The notes beneath the pieces were generated by a model, which had not been told where the DNA came from, ran no database searches, and worked only from the letters and a program-made list of their open reading frames with translations. This document shows, in pieces, positions 23,973 through 32,213 of a stretch of DNA of 64,000 nucleotides. Position 1 is the stretch's first letter. Each line of letters starts with the position of its first letter. Position numbers and translations under genes: made by a program. The DNA lies in the NCBI GenBank assembly GCA_934446355.1, contig CAKSEC010000002.1:1-64000 (forward strand), given 5' to 3'. This stretch comes from an uncultured Oscillospiraceae bacterium. GTDB taxonomy: Bacteria > Bacillota > Clostridia > Oscillospirales > Ruminococcaceae.

Positions 23973-25484
23973 ATGTCTATTAGGAAAAGAACGGCGGCAC
24001 TTTTTACAACTGCCGCAATGGTAATGGCACTCACTGCTTGTGAAGCAGATGAGCCTGCTGGCGGAAACGCCGGGTTACAGAATGCCCCGTCGCAGACTAC
24101 CACAACTCAGGCTTCCACCACCACAGACCCCAACGCCGGTCTTGACATGACCGACAAGGAGAACAAGGTCATAGATACCTCCGCCTGTCCGCCCAGCGGA
24201 AACGCAGGTACGCTGAAATATTTCGGATTCTACGATATCACCTCCGACCAGAAGGGCACTGAGCAGTGCCTTATCTTCCAGTCTGAACTGTACGGCGGTA
24301 AGATAGAGTACACAAGTTCGCCGTCCGGTGCGTCGTATTACGACAAGCTTGCCGTGCTGATATCCGCTGATGAATCGCCGGATATCGTCACCAAGGACGC
24401 AATGCTCATGCCGGGCAACGCCACGGTGCTTTTCACGGCGCTCGATGATAAGTTCGACCTGTCCACGCCGCTGTGGAGCGGTATTGCAGACGTGGTAGAA
24501 AGCTTCGGCTGGAAGGGTAAGCACTATTACTACCCGCACCGCACGACCACCAAGTATGCGCTGAACTACAACAAAAAGACCATCGAGGAAAACGACCTGC
24601 CCGACCCCTACGACCTGTACAGAGCGGGCGAGTGGACATGGGATGCATGGCGTGACATGATGGCTGATTTCTGCGATAAGTCAGAGGATCACGTGGGCTT
24701 CTACACCACGAACGAAACGATAACAAGCTTTATCGCCACCACCGGCAAGACTATGATAGACGTACAGCCCGACGGCACGATAATCAACAACTTCATGTCG
24801 CCTGAGATATCACGTGCAATGACGTTCCTTGAGGAACTGTGCCGCGACGGCCTGACCTACGGAAAGCAGTTCCAGGACTGGGTATCACCGCAGGTATTCG
24901 CAAAGGTATCAGACAAGCTGCTGTTCACCTGCACCGAGCCTGAGTGGACCTACATCGCAGCAACCGAGCAGATCCAGAACCCCAAGGGCGTTGAGAACGA
25001 TATATTCGACACCGTGTCGGATTTCTCGTTCGTTCCGTTCCCAAGAGATCCCAAGGCTGACGGATACTACACCGAGTTCGATACGTTCGGCTACCTCGTA
25101 CCCAAGGGCGCAAAGAATATCGACGGCGCAGTCGAGTTCATCAACCTCAACAGAATGTACGACACCGACCCCGATATAATCGCAAAGGTCAGGGAGGACC
25201 ACGTAAATCCCACGAAGATCTACTTCCAGAAAGGCTCCTATGTGGGCTTTGAAAGATGGCAGATGAAGTGGGGCGAGCGTGAATACGACCTGTGGCGCGA
25301 GATGTGCGATCCCGCAAACTTCAACATGGTCATGGAGGACGCACAGGGCTTCTCGGTTCAGTTCACCGATGAGATAGGAAAGCTGCTGATGGGCGTCGTT
25401 GAGCGTAACGAATCATGGGCGCAGACCAGCGCAGAGTTCAACCCGCTTGCTGAAGCGACCATCGCTCCGTTCTTGGAAAGTTAA
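23973..25484 (+). CDS. Extracellular solute-binding lipoprotein, orphan (first of tandem pair)
   Basis: A 503-residue family 1 extracellular solute-binding protein, probably for sugars. ATG 23973 has AAGGAG ahead; the longer frame from 23844 has no lipoprotein signal at its start. The signal RTAALFTTAAMVMALTAC ends in a lipobox (Cys near residue 23), followed by a Thr-rich linker. Text typical of the family: KLAVLISADESPDIV, YYYPHRTTTKYALNYNKKTIEENDLPDPYDLY, GEWTWDAWRDMM and the LVPKGAKN segment. About 65-70 % identical by eye to the next gene. No permease or ATPase adjoins, so it must use transport proteins encoded elsewhere. Confidence 0.9.
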   Translation: MSIRKRTAALFTTAAMVMALTACEADEPAGGNAGLQNAPSQTTTTQASTTTDPNAGLDMTDKENKVIDTSACPPSGNAGTLKYFGFYDITSDQKGTEQCLIFQSELYGGKIEYTSSPSGASYYDKLAVLISADESPDIVTKDAMLMPGNATVLFTALDDKFDLSTPLWSGIADVVESFGWKGKHYYYPHRTTTKYALNYNKKTIEENDLPDPYDLYRAGEWTWDAWRDMMADFCDKSEDHVGFYTTNETITSFIATTGKTMIDVQPDGTIINNFMSPEISRAMTFLEELCRDGLTYGKQFQDWVSPQVFAKVSDKLLFTCTEPEWTYIAATEQIQNPKGVENDIFDTVSDFSFVPFPRDPKADGYYTEFDTFGYLVPKGAKNIDGAVEFINLNRMYDTDPDIIAKVREDHVNPTKIYFQKGSYVGFERWQMKWGEREYDLWREMCDPANFNMVMEDAQGFSVQFTDEIGKLLMGVVERNESWAQTSAEFNPLAEATIAPFLES

Positions 25485-25555
25485 GTTAATATTCCGGCGG
25501 CTGCCGGATATTATATAAGGCATTAATTCATGTTTTTTAAGGAGGAACCCCAAAA

Positions 25556-27094
25556 ATGAATACCGCAAAAAGAATCCTTGCCTGTGGCCTGGCAATTACA
25601 ATGATCGCCGGACTTACAGCCTGCGAGGACGAGACCCCCGTATCCGGCGGCTCAAATGTGGCCAATTCTTCTGCGCCCAATCAGCCCGGTGCAGTTACGA
25701 CCACCACATCCGCTTCCACTACGGTAGACCCTAACGACGCACTTGACCTGACAGACAAAGAAACCAAGGAATTTGACACATCCCTGTATCAGCCCTCCGG
25801 CAATGCAGGCACTGTCAAGTACATGGGTTATTATGATATCACTTCTGACCAGAAGGGTACTGAGCAGACGCTCATATTCCAGTCTGAACTGTTCAACGGC
25901 AAGATCGAATACATAAACGCAGGCGCAACCACCGAGAGCCTTCTCGAAAAGCTCTCCACTGCTATCTCCGCTGACGAGTCGCCCGACCTTGTTGAGAAGT
26001 CTGCGCTCTATTATCCAGCTAACATATCCAAGCAGACTCTGTTCCAGCCCCTTGACGGCCTGATCGACATTGATTCCGCACTGTGGAAGGACATGAAGGA
26101 TGTTTCAGAGTCCTACGCATGGGAAGGCAAGCACTACTATTATCCGCACCGCATCAACACTTCCTTCTCTCTGAACTACAGCAAAAAGACAATCGAAGAG
26201 AACGACCTGCCCGATCCCTACACCCTGTACAGAAACGGCGAGTGGACTTGGGACGCATGGCGTGATATGATGCTGACATTCTGCGATAAGTCCGAGGACA
26301 ACATCGGATTCTACGCTACAGACACCACTATCGACGCATTTATCCTGACCACCGGCTACTCCATTATTGATGTACAGCCCACCGGCGTTATCACCAACAA
26401 TATTCAGAGCCCGGCAGTATCCAGAGCTATGCAGTTCATTGAAACTCTCTGCCGTGACGGCGTATCCTACAAGAAGCAGTATCAGGACTGGGTTGATCCG
26501 AAGAAGTTCGCAACCGTATGCGACAAGATGCTGTTCCTGTGCATGGAGCCTGAGTGGACCTACATCGCAGCTACTGAGCAGGTTCAGAACCTCAAGGGCG
26601 TTGACAACGATATCTTCGACACCGTATCTGAGTTCGCATTCGTTCCGTTCCCCAGAGATCCCAATGCTGACGCTTACTATCAGGGCTATGACACATTTGG
26701 ATATCTGATTCCTAAGGGCGCAAAGAACACCTCCGGTTCGCTCGAGTTTATAAACCTCAACAGAGCATATGAGATCGACCCTGTTATCAGCGCACAGGTT
26801 AAGAACGACCATATCGCTCCTAAGAAGATCTACTTCGAGAAGGGCAGCAACACCGGCAAGCAGAAGTGGGTGATCACATGGGGCGAGCAGGAATACGATC
26901 TCTGGAGAGAGATGTGCGACCCTGCTAACTTCACATTCATTTCCGAGGACGCTTACGGCTTCAACGCTGACTTCAAGAATCAGCTTTCTACTGTAGTTAT
27001 GGACGTTGTTGAGAACGGCGCTTCCTGGACTCAGACATCTGCAGAGTTTACACCTATTGCTGACGCAGTAGTTGCCGAGTATTCACTGCAGTGA
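25556..27094 (+). CDS. Extracellular solute-binding lipoprotein, orphan (second of tandem pair)
   Basis: A 512-residue paralogue of the preceding gene, in the same orientation 71 bases downstream, with AAGGAGG before the ATG. Signal ILACGLAITMIAGLTAC ends in a lipobox (Cys near 24). Shared blocks include YDITSDQKGTEQ, LIFQSELFNGKIEY, GEWTWDAWRDMM, EPEWTYIAATEQ and FVPFPRDPNADAYY. Codon choice is closer to highly expressed genes (many GCT, GTT, TCC) than in its neighbour, which suggests it is made in larger amounts. Probably one transcript with the first SBP, under the AraC regulator. Confidence 0.9.
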   Translation: MNTAKRILACGLAITMIAGLTACEDETPVSGGSNVANSSAPNQPGAVTTTTSASTTVDPNDALDLTDKETKEFDTSLYQPSGNAGTVKYMGYYDITSDQKGTEQTLIFQSELFNGKIEYINAGATTESLLEKLSTAISADESPDLVEKSALYYPANISKQTLFQPLDGLIDIDSALWKDMKDVSESYAWEGKHYYYPHRINTSFSLNYSKKTIEENDLPDPYTLYRNGEWTWDAWRDMMLTFCDKSEDNIGFYATDTTIDAFILTTGYSIIDVQPTGVITNNIQSPAVSRAMQFIETLCRDGVSYKKQYQDWVDPKKFATVCDKMLFLCMEPEWTYIAATEQVQNLKGVDNDIFDTVSEFAFVPFPRDPNADAYYQGYDTFGYLIPKGAKNTSGSLEFINLNRAYEIDPVISAQVKNDHIAPKKIYFEKGSNTGKQKWVITWGEQEYDLWREMCDPANFTFISEDAYGFNADFKNQLSTVVMDVVENGASWTQTSAEFTPIADAVVAEYSLQ

Positions 27095-27140
27095 TGAACT
27101 GACCCAGACGAAAACGGCTGAAAATAACGGCTAATAACAA

Positions 27141-27183
27141 AGACTGCATATCCGCCTTAGGCTGGTATGCAGTCTTTTTTTGT
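27141..27183 (+). terminator. Terminator of the tandem SBP operon
   Basis: AGACTGCATA pairs with TATGCAGTCT, followed by seven or more T residues. Confidence 0.88.
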
Positions 27184-27185
27184 AT

Positions 27186-27884
27186 TCATATCGCCATAGG
27201 TTCGCGGTTCTTTCTCAGCAGGTATTGCTCATAGCCGTCGTGCTGTGAGCGGCGGGCAATATAGCTGCCGATAAACGGCGAGAAGCTGAGCAGCAGCTCC
27301 CTGTCGTGCTCTGTGCTCAGAAATATGCTTTCCGGCGCAGTGACTGTGGGTATTTCGCCGTCTGAATAGCTGCTGCAGCGGCGCAGGCCTATCCTGAACA
27401 GATCGTCCTGCGCGCGCCGTTTTCTGCTGAGTTCGCTGAACCGAAATTCCGCAGCCTGATGTGACAAGCCGCAAAGCCGCTCTATTTCGGCGGCTGAGGA
27501 CACCCCGCAGAAGTGCAGCACAGTCAGCGGGGCGAGAAGTTCGGCGGCGAATGCGTCAGCTTCACGCTCCTGCTCCTGCGAAAGCGTGATAAGCTGGTCG
27601 GTAATGTGCCCGCTCAGGATATGGCCGAGTTCGTGCGCTGCGGTCCAGCGGCGGCGCGGCGTGTGGCAGAGTGCGCTGTTCAGCACGCAGACATACCTGC
27701 CCTCAGCCATAAAGCTGAATCCCCCGTAGCTTATCCTGCGGTAAAGTTCCTGCGTGTCGATGTCGTAAACCTTTGAGAATGCCGCATAGTCCACAAGCTT
27801 TATCCCGAATCGGTCCGCCACAGCCGATATGCTCACCGGCAGCGCAGAAGTGCCTGAACGCAGAAGTGCTTCTGTTCCTGTCAT
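27186..27884 (-). CDS. ImmA/IrrE family metallopeptidase
   Basis: A 232-residue protein with the zinc-protease motif AAHELGHILSGH near residue 80 and a downstream Glu-rich segment (QEQEREADAFAAELLAP) giving the third ligand, as in ImmA/IrrE peptidases that cleave partner XRE repressors. It begins in a TAATG overlap with the XRE gene upstream, so the two are coupled. The C-terminal third is arginine-rich and unlike the core family. It probably inactivates the neighbouring repressor under stress. Confidence 0.88.
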   Translation of the reverse strand: MTGTEALLRSGTSALPVSISAVADRFGIKLVDYAAFSKVYDIDTQELYRRISYGGFSFMAEGRYVCVLNSALCHTPRRRWTAAHELGHILSGHITDQLITLSQEQEREADAFAAELLAPLTVLHFCGVSSAAEIERLCGLSHQAAEFRFSELSRKRRAQDDLFRIGLRRCSSYSDGEIPTVTAPESIFLSTEHDRELLLSFSPFIGSYIARRSQHDGYEQYLLRKNREPMAI

Positions 27885-28330
27885 TACTTGTCCTCCCTGT
27901 AGTCCGGCTGGTCGAGAATGCTGCCCGCACCCTGCCGCTTTTTCAGCCTGAGCCGCTTTTGCCGGTCGGCAGAGCAGGCGTCCCTGCCGAAGCTTCTTGC
28001 GGCTACCATGGTCAGACCGTCCTGACAGCGGCGGTGTTCGATCTCGGTGCAGGCGTCCACGAGTTCCCTGCCGTGCTCGTCCAGTTCACGGTATTTCATC
28101 ATGTGAAGCTGAGCAGGCGACAGCTTGATGTTGTAGTAGTCCGAGAACAGTTCGTTCGGCTCGCAGGACAGGGCGGTGAACAGCCTGTACAGCACCTCCT
28201 CTTTGGGGTGGCTGATGTCCCTTTCATAGTTGCCCACCGCCGAGGGAGTGACCCCCAGCCGCTGCGCAAGTTCCTCCTGCGTGAGTCCGGCGCGCTCCCG
28301 AAGCGTTCTTATCCTTTTTCCAAGTCCCAT
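27884..28330 (-). CDS. XRE family transcriptional regulator
   Basis: A 148-residue protein starting at ATG 28330, after TAGGAGA. The N-terminal HTH is clear: LGKRIRTLRERAGLTQEELAQRLGVTPSAVGNYERDISHPKEEVLYRL. The C-terminal part (60-148) is helical and basic (RQKRLRLKKRQ) with no known domain. It overlaps the ImmA gene by one base. The trio with the upstream DUF1492-like gene looks like a phage lysogeny control unit without the phage. Confidence 0.88.
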   Translation of the reverse strand: MGLGKRIRTLRERAGLTQEELAQRLGVTPSAVGNYERDISHPKEEVLYRLFTALSCEPNELFSDYYNIKLSPAQLHMMKYRELDEHGRELVDACTEIEHRRCQDGLTMVAARSFGRDACSADRQKRLRLKKRQGAGSILDQPDYREDK

Positions 28331-28338
28331 GATATCTC

Positions 28339-28752
28339 CTATTCCGCCTTTTCTCCGTATCTTTCGACAAGCTTTGCAAGCCCGCTTTTTCTCAGCATGA
28401 ACATTCTGCGCTCGCTCATATATAGTTCGTTGGAAAGCTTCTGCCACGTTTTTGCCAGAATATAGTATCCCTCTATAACCGCGCGCTCCTCGCCGTTCAG
28501 ATAGCTGATATATTCAAGGGCTTCACGCTTGGCGTCGCACATTTCGTCTATCGTTTTGTTCAGCTGCTGTTCAAGACGTGAAAGCTTTTCGGCTGTTTCA
28601 GCGGCGAATGACGAGGAATTACCCGCACGTGCGGCTATCCTGTGCAGACGTTCTATATGCTCGATCTGTATACCGATCTCCTGTTCCATTGTCCTTGCGC
28701 GGCGCAGTGCCGCCATAACATCAGGCATATTGATCAACTCCTTTGCGTTCAT
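28339..28752 (-). CDS. DUF1492-like / sigma-70 region 4-like small protein
   Basis: A 137-residue helical protein. The first 90 residues look like a coiled coil (TMEQEIGIQIEHIERLHRIA, AETAEKLSRLEQQLNKTIDEM), and the C-terminal 45 residues resemble a sigma-70 region 4 or RinA/ArpU-type HTH (EERAVIEGYYILAKTWQKLSNELYMSERRMFMLR). Such proteins occur as late regulators in Firmicute phages. The family call rests on pattern only. It is first of three genes, eight bases before the XRE gene. Confidence 0.65.
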   Translation of the reverse strand: MNAKELINMPDVMAALRRARTMEQEIGIQIEHIERLHRIAARAGNSSSFAAETAEKLSRLEQQLNKTIDEMCDAKREALEYISYLNGEERAVIEGYYILAKTWQKLSNELYMSERRMFMLRKSGLAKLVERYGEKAE

Positions 28753-28760
28753 ATTTCTGT

Positions 28761-28819
28761 ATGTACATGAAAATACGTTTTGTGTACATATTGTATCACA
28801 AGAAGCTTGGAGTTGTCAA
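28761..28819 (-). promoter_or_regulatory. Promoter and inverted-repeat operator of the DUF1492-XRE-ImmA operon
   Basis: On the minus strand TTGACA (28819-28814) and TACAAT (28795-28790) are 18 bases apart. Just downstream ATGTACA (28761-28767) and TGTACAT (28783-28789) form an inverted repeat around an AAAATACGTTTT palindrome. This is a likely site for the XRE protein. Confidence 0.65.
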
Positions 28820-29193
28820 GGGGTTTTCTGCAACTTTTTTGTATTTTTTCTTGATAAGGTGTCAGAATTGCGTGCGCTTGAACTATCAAAATGAAATTTT
28901 GCAGATAAAATATTTCATGATACTGTTTCGGCGGCACGGCTATACGGTGCTTTTGGTAAGGAAATAAAAGTAATAATGCCTGATGTTCGCTTAACAGAGC
29001 CGTTTTCGCTGTGCTCCAGCACGAATGCCGACTGCCTGAAAAATGGAAATAAAAGTGTTAAATCTGCAAGAATGAATGAAATCGGCCGCAGAACTGCAGC
29101 CAGATATTTGTGCGAAGTACATAAAACGTACGGTACGGAATTGTCATAAGTGTATAAAAAGCATATTTGTCATGAAAAAAATCCAAAATCATC
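28820..29193. other. AT-rich intergenic region with nothing recognised
   Basis: Between the divergent regulatory trio and gdhA. I see no gene, repeat or RNA family here apart from scattered A/T tracts. Confidence 0.6.
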
Positions 29194-29222
29194 TTGCAAA
29201 AACGCTGATGATGTTGTATAAT
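29194..29222 (+). promoter_or_regulatory. Promoter of gdhA
   Basis: TTGCAA and TATAAT separated by 17 bases; leader of about 107 bases to the gdhA start. Confidence 0.8.
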
Positions 29223-29335
29223 GAATATAGTCCGTGGGGCTGCAGCACATTTAACTGAAGATCTCAGCACAGCTGATACATATTTCGGGTCATGTCTGCC
29301 TGCGGAGGAATATTTTTTCAGGAGGTTACTTAACA

Positions 29336-30688
29336 ATGGCGTTAACTAACAAATATCTCGCAGACTTACTGGAGACAGTAAAGAAAAGAAATCCCGGCGA
29401 GCCGGAGTTCATTCAGGCAGTTACAGAGGTTTTTGAAACACTTCAGCCCGTTGCCGAAAAGAGACAGGATCTCATCGACGCAGGCGTATTCGACAGAATA
29501 GTTGAGCCGGAAAGACAGATAATCTTCCGTGTTCCGTGGGTTGACGACAATGGCAAGGTTCAGGTGAACAGAGGCTTCCGTATCCAGTTCAACTCCGCTA
29601 TCGGTCCGTACAAGGGCGGTATCAGACTTCACCCGTCCGTATATATCGGTATCATCAAGTTCCTCGGCTTCGAGCAGATCTTCAAGAACTCCCTGACCAC
29701 ACTGCCCATGGGCGGCGGCAAGGGCGGTTCCGACTTCGACCCCAAGGGCAAGTCTGACGGAGAGGTTATGCGTTTCTGCCAGAGTTTCATGACCGAACTT
29801 TGCAGACACATCGGTCCTGACTGCGACGTTCCCGCAGGCGACATCGGTACAGGCGGACGCGAGATCGGCTTTATGTTCGGTCAGTACAAGCGTATCCGTG
29901 ACGAGTTCAGCGGCGTGCTCACCGGTAAGGGTCTTACCTACGGCGGTTCTCTGGCAAGAACTGAGGCTACCGGCTTCGGTCTGTGCTACTTCACCGATGA
30001 AATGCTCAAGGCTAACGGCAAGAGCTTCAACGGTCAGACGGTTATCATTTCCGGTTCCGGCAACGTTGCTATCTACGCTACAAAGAAGGCAACAGAGCTG
30101 GGCGGCAAGGTAGTTACCGTATCCGACTCCAACGGCTACATCTACGATCCCGACGGAATCGACCTTGATGTTGTTAAGCAGATCAAGGAAGTTGAGCGCG
30201 GACGTATCAAGGAATATGTCAACAGAACCTCCCACAAGAACGCTGAGTACCACGACGGCAGCGTTTGGGGCGCAAAGATCAAGGCTGACATCGCACTTCC
30301 CTGCGCAACTCAGAACGAGATCAACGGCGAATACGCTAAGAACCTCGCTGAGAACGGCGTATATGCAGTTGCTGAGGGTGCAAATATGCCCTCCACTCCT
30401 GAGGCTATCGAGGTTTACTTTGCAAACAAGATGCTGTACGGTCCTGCAAAGGCTGCAAATGCAGGCGGCGTAGCTACCTCCGGTCTTGAGATGAGCCAGA
30501 ACTCCATCAGATACAGCTGGACATTCGAGGAAGTTGACACCAAGCTGCACGACATCATGAAGTCCATCTTCAAGAGCTGCGACGAGGCTTCCAAGGAGTA
30601 CGGTATGCCCGGCAACTACATGGCAGGCGCAAACATTGCAGGCTTCCTCAAGGTTGCTGAAGCAATGAAGGCACAGGGCTGCGTTTAA
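29336..30688 (+). CDS. gdhA: NADP-specific glutamate dehydrogenase
   Basis: A 450-residue hexameric-type glutamate dehydrogenase that makes glutamate from 2-oxoglutarate and ammonia. Active-site text: LPMGGGKGGSDFDPKGKSDGEV with the catalytic Lys, PAGDIGTGGREIGFMFGQY, and the nucleotide fold VIISGSGNVAIYATKKATELG. Length and the GKGGSDFDPKGKS form fit the NADP class. AGGAGG precedes the ATG. Codon bias is strong, so it is highly expressed and probably the main ammonia assimilation route. Confidence 0.96.
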   Translation: MALTNKYLADLLETVKKRNPGEPEFIQAVTEVFETLQPVAEKRQDLIDAGVFDRIVEPERQIIFRVPWVDDNGKVQVNRGFRIQFNSAIGPYKGGIRLHPSVYIGIIKFLGFEQIFKNSLTTLPMGGGKGGSDFDPKGKSDGEVMRFCQSFMTELCRHIGPDCDVPAGDIGTGGREIGFMFGQYKRIRDEFSGVLTGKGLTYGGSLARTEATGFGLCYFTDEMLKANGKSFNGQTVIISGSGNVAIYATKKATELGGKVVTVSDSNGYIYDPDGIDLDVVKQIKEVERGRIKEYVNRTSHKNAEYHDGSVWGAKIKADIALPCATQNEINGEYAKNLAENGVYAVAEGANMPSTPEAIEVYFANKMLYGPAKAANAGGVATSGLEMSQNSIRYSWTFEEVDTKLHDIMKSIFKSCDEASKEYGMPGNYMAGANIAGFLKVAEAMKAQGCV

Positions 30689-30706
30689 TGCAGAGCCGGT
30701 AAAGCC

Positions 30707-30901
30707 ATGAGCAAGAGCAGCTCCGCTAAAACCCACACCATGAAGCAGGACGCAGAACTTGTCCGCGGGAACGAAAACTCCACCAAGGACCTGCACCTGC
30801 ATAATGAGCTCCACCCCGATGACAGAAAGCCGGGAAAGGGAGCAAAGGAAAGCAAGCAGTTTCATGAAAACTGCAGCTTCAACATAAATCACACCAAGTA
30901 A
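30707..30901 (+). CDS. Small hydrophilic protein downstream of gdhA
   Basis: A 64-residue, highly charged protein with many His, Lys and Asn residues (HTMKQDAELVRGN, LHLHNELHPDDRKPGKG). No signal peptide, hydrophobic core or known domain; it may be disordered. It starts 18 bases after gdhA, with only a weak ribosome site, and ends six bases before a strong terminator, so it is co-transcribed with gdhA if real. Confidence 0.55.
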   Translation: MSKSSSAKTHTMKQDAELVRGNENSTKDLHLHNELHPDDRKPGKGAKESKQFHENCSFNINHTK

Positions 30902-30907
30902 TACTTT

Positions 30908-30939
30908 CGGGAGAGCCTACAAGGTTCTCCCGTTTTTTT
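30908..30939 (+). terminator. Terminator of gdhA and the small gene
   Basis: CGGGAGA pairs with TCTCCCG over an 11-base loop, followed by seven T residues. Confidence 0.9.
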
Positions 30940-30948
30940 ATAAAGGTA

Positions 30949-30977
30949 TTGAAATGTTATTCATAATATGATATAAT
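30949..30977 (+). promoter_or_regulatory. Promoter of the DUF5131 gene
   Basis: TTGAAA and TATAAT with a 17-base spacer, directly after the gdhA terminator. Confidence 0.8.
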
Positions 30978-31000
30978 ATGAACGGAATGGGGTGATGAGC

Positions 31001-31768
31001 ATGAGAATTGACGCGAATATCTGCACGAACTGGAACCCGTGGCACGGCTGCACGAAAATCAGTGCGGGCTGCAAATACTGCTACGTATACCGGCAGGACG
31101 AGATGTACGGTGCGGCATTGTCAAGCGGGCTGTGCCGTAAAACCGGTAACTTTGACCTGCCGATAAAGCGTAAGCGTGACAGAAGCTACAAAATACCGTC
31201 GGGGAACATCGTGCACACCTGCTTCACCTCGGATTTCCTGCTGGCAGACGCAGACCCATGGCGGCAGGAGTGCTGGGAGATGATACATCAGCGCAGCGAC
31301 TGCAGCTTCGTGTTTTTCACCAAGCGCATTGACCGCCTTGCGGAACAGCTTCCGCCGGATTGGGGAGATGGCTACGACAATGTTGCGATAGGGTGTACGG
31401 TCGAAAATCAGGACAGGGCGGACTACCGGCTGCCGATATTCCTGTCGCTGCCGATAAAGCACCGCCTTATTATAGCCGCGCCGCTGCTTGAACACATCGA
31501 CATTTCCGCATACCTTGACGACAGGATAGAGGAGGTTTCGGTCGGCGGCGAATCAGGTCTGGAAGCAAGACCGTGTAATTATGACTGGATACTCAGCCTG
31601 CGCAGTCAGTGCGCCCAGAAAAACGTGTCCTTTATGTTCCACCAGACCGGCGCGCATTTCATCAAGGACGGCAGGCTGTACAATATACCGAGGAAGATGC
31701 AGCATTCGCAGGCGCATAAGGCAGGTATCGACTTCAATGCGCAAAACAAATCAGCCGGAGAGGGATAA
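31001..31768 (+). CDS. DUF5131 (phage Gp37/Gp68-like) family protein
   Basis: A 255-residue protein matching the DUF5131 group found in phages and bacteria. The N-terminus NICTNWNPWHGCTKISAGCKYCYVYR holds a C-x6-C-x2-C cluster that resembles a radical SAM Fe-S site. Family blocks SDFLLADADPWR, FFTKRIDRL, GCTVENQDRADYRLPIFLSLP and VSVGGESGLEARPC follow. ATG 31001 has ATGGGG eight bases ahead; two earlier in-frame starts are too close to it. The reaction is unknown. It is a single gene flanked by terminators. Confidence 0.85.
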   Translation: MRIDANICTNWNPWHGCTKISAGCKYCYVYRQDEMYGAALSSGLCRKTGNFDLPIKRKRDRSYKIPSGNIVHTCFTSDFLLADADPWRQECWEMIHQRSDCSFVFFTKRIDRLAEQLPPDWGDGYDNVAIGCTVENQDRADYRLPIFLSLPIKHRLIIAAPLLEHIDISAYLDDRIEEVSVGGESGLEARPCNYDWILSLRSQCAQKNVSFMFHQTGAHFIKDGRLYNIPRKMQHSQAHKAGIDFNAQNKSAGEG

Positions 31769-31789
31769 CGCCCTGTCCGGCTGATTTTT
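31748..31789. terminator. Bidirectional terminator overlapping the DUF5131 3' end
   Basis: AAATCAGCCGG pairs with CCGGCTGATTT and is followed by TTTGTTT. It begins inside the last codons of the gene and faces the convergent importer operon. Confidence 0.8.
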
Positions 31790-31805
31790 GTTTATTCTCG
31801 GCTCG

Positions 31806-32213
31806 CTATTTTATTACATAAACCTCGCCGTCGGCAAGCTCCCTGTCTGATTCAATAATTATCTTGTCGCCTCTGTCAATACCGCTCAGGACCATTACAT
31901 ATCCGTTGTATTCCTCGCCGGTTTCAACCTCGACGCGCCTTATGAAATCACGCTTTTCGCCGTTGCGCTCCTCTGAATAGAGGACATACACGCCCTTGTC
32001 GCGCTGCTCGGTGGTTATGGCGTTCTGCCTGTCCATCCATATTATCGTGTTGCCGTTTTCGTCTGTCACTTCACTGGGGAAGTCCTGCTTCTGCAGGCGG
32101 CCGTATTTTACGTGAGGTATCATGGCAGTGTGTATCGCCCTTGCTGAAAATGTGAGTGCAAGCATTACGCCGAAAAACAGGGCTGTGACAGCTATAAGTA
32201 TTTTAGTTTTCAT
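31806..32213 (-). CDS. Small membrane-anchored protein at the end of the sugar importer operon
   Basis: A 135-residue protein with one N-terminal membrane segment (ILIAVTALFFGVMLALTFSA) and an extracytoplasmic part. The C-terminal stretch GEEYNGYVMVLSGIDRGDKIIIESDRELADGEVYVI resembles the last beta-barrel of membrane fusion (HlyD/RND adaptor) proteins; no full adaptor domains are present. It overlaps the upstream permease by four bases (ATGA), so it is part of the ABC importer operon. I cannot give a function. Confidence 0.7.
   Translation of the reverse strand: MKTKILIAVTALFFGVMLALTFSARAIHTAMIPHVKYGRLQKQDFPSEVTDENGNTIIWMDRQNAITTEQRDKGVYVLYSEERNGEKRDFIRRVEVETGEEYNGYVMVLSGIDRGDKIIIESDRELADGEVYVIK

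Noticed and set aside
27186..28752. A prophage or integrative element
   Set aside because: Only three regulatory genes are phage-like; no integrase, capsid, terminase or attachment site was seen in the flanks.
31121..31495. Antisense frame within the DUF5131 gene
   Set aside because: A shadow of the sense gene whose motifs are clear; no promoter or ribosome site on the other strand.
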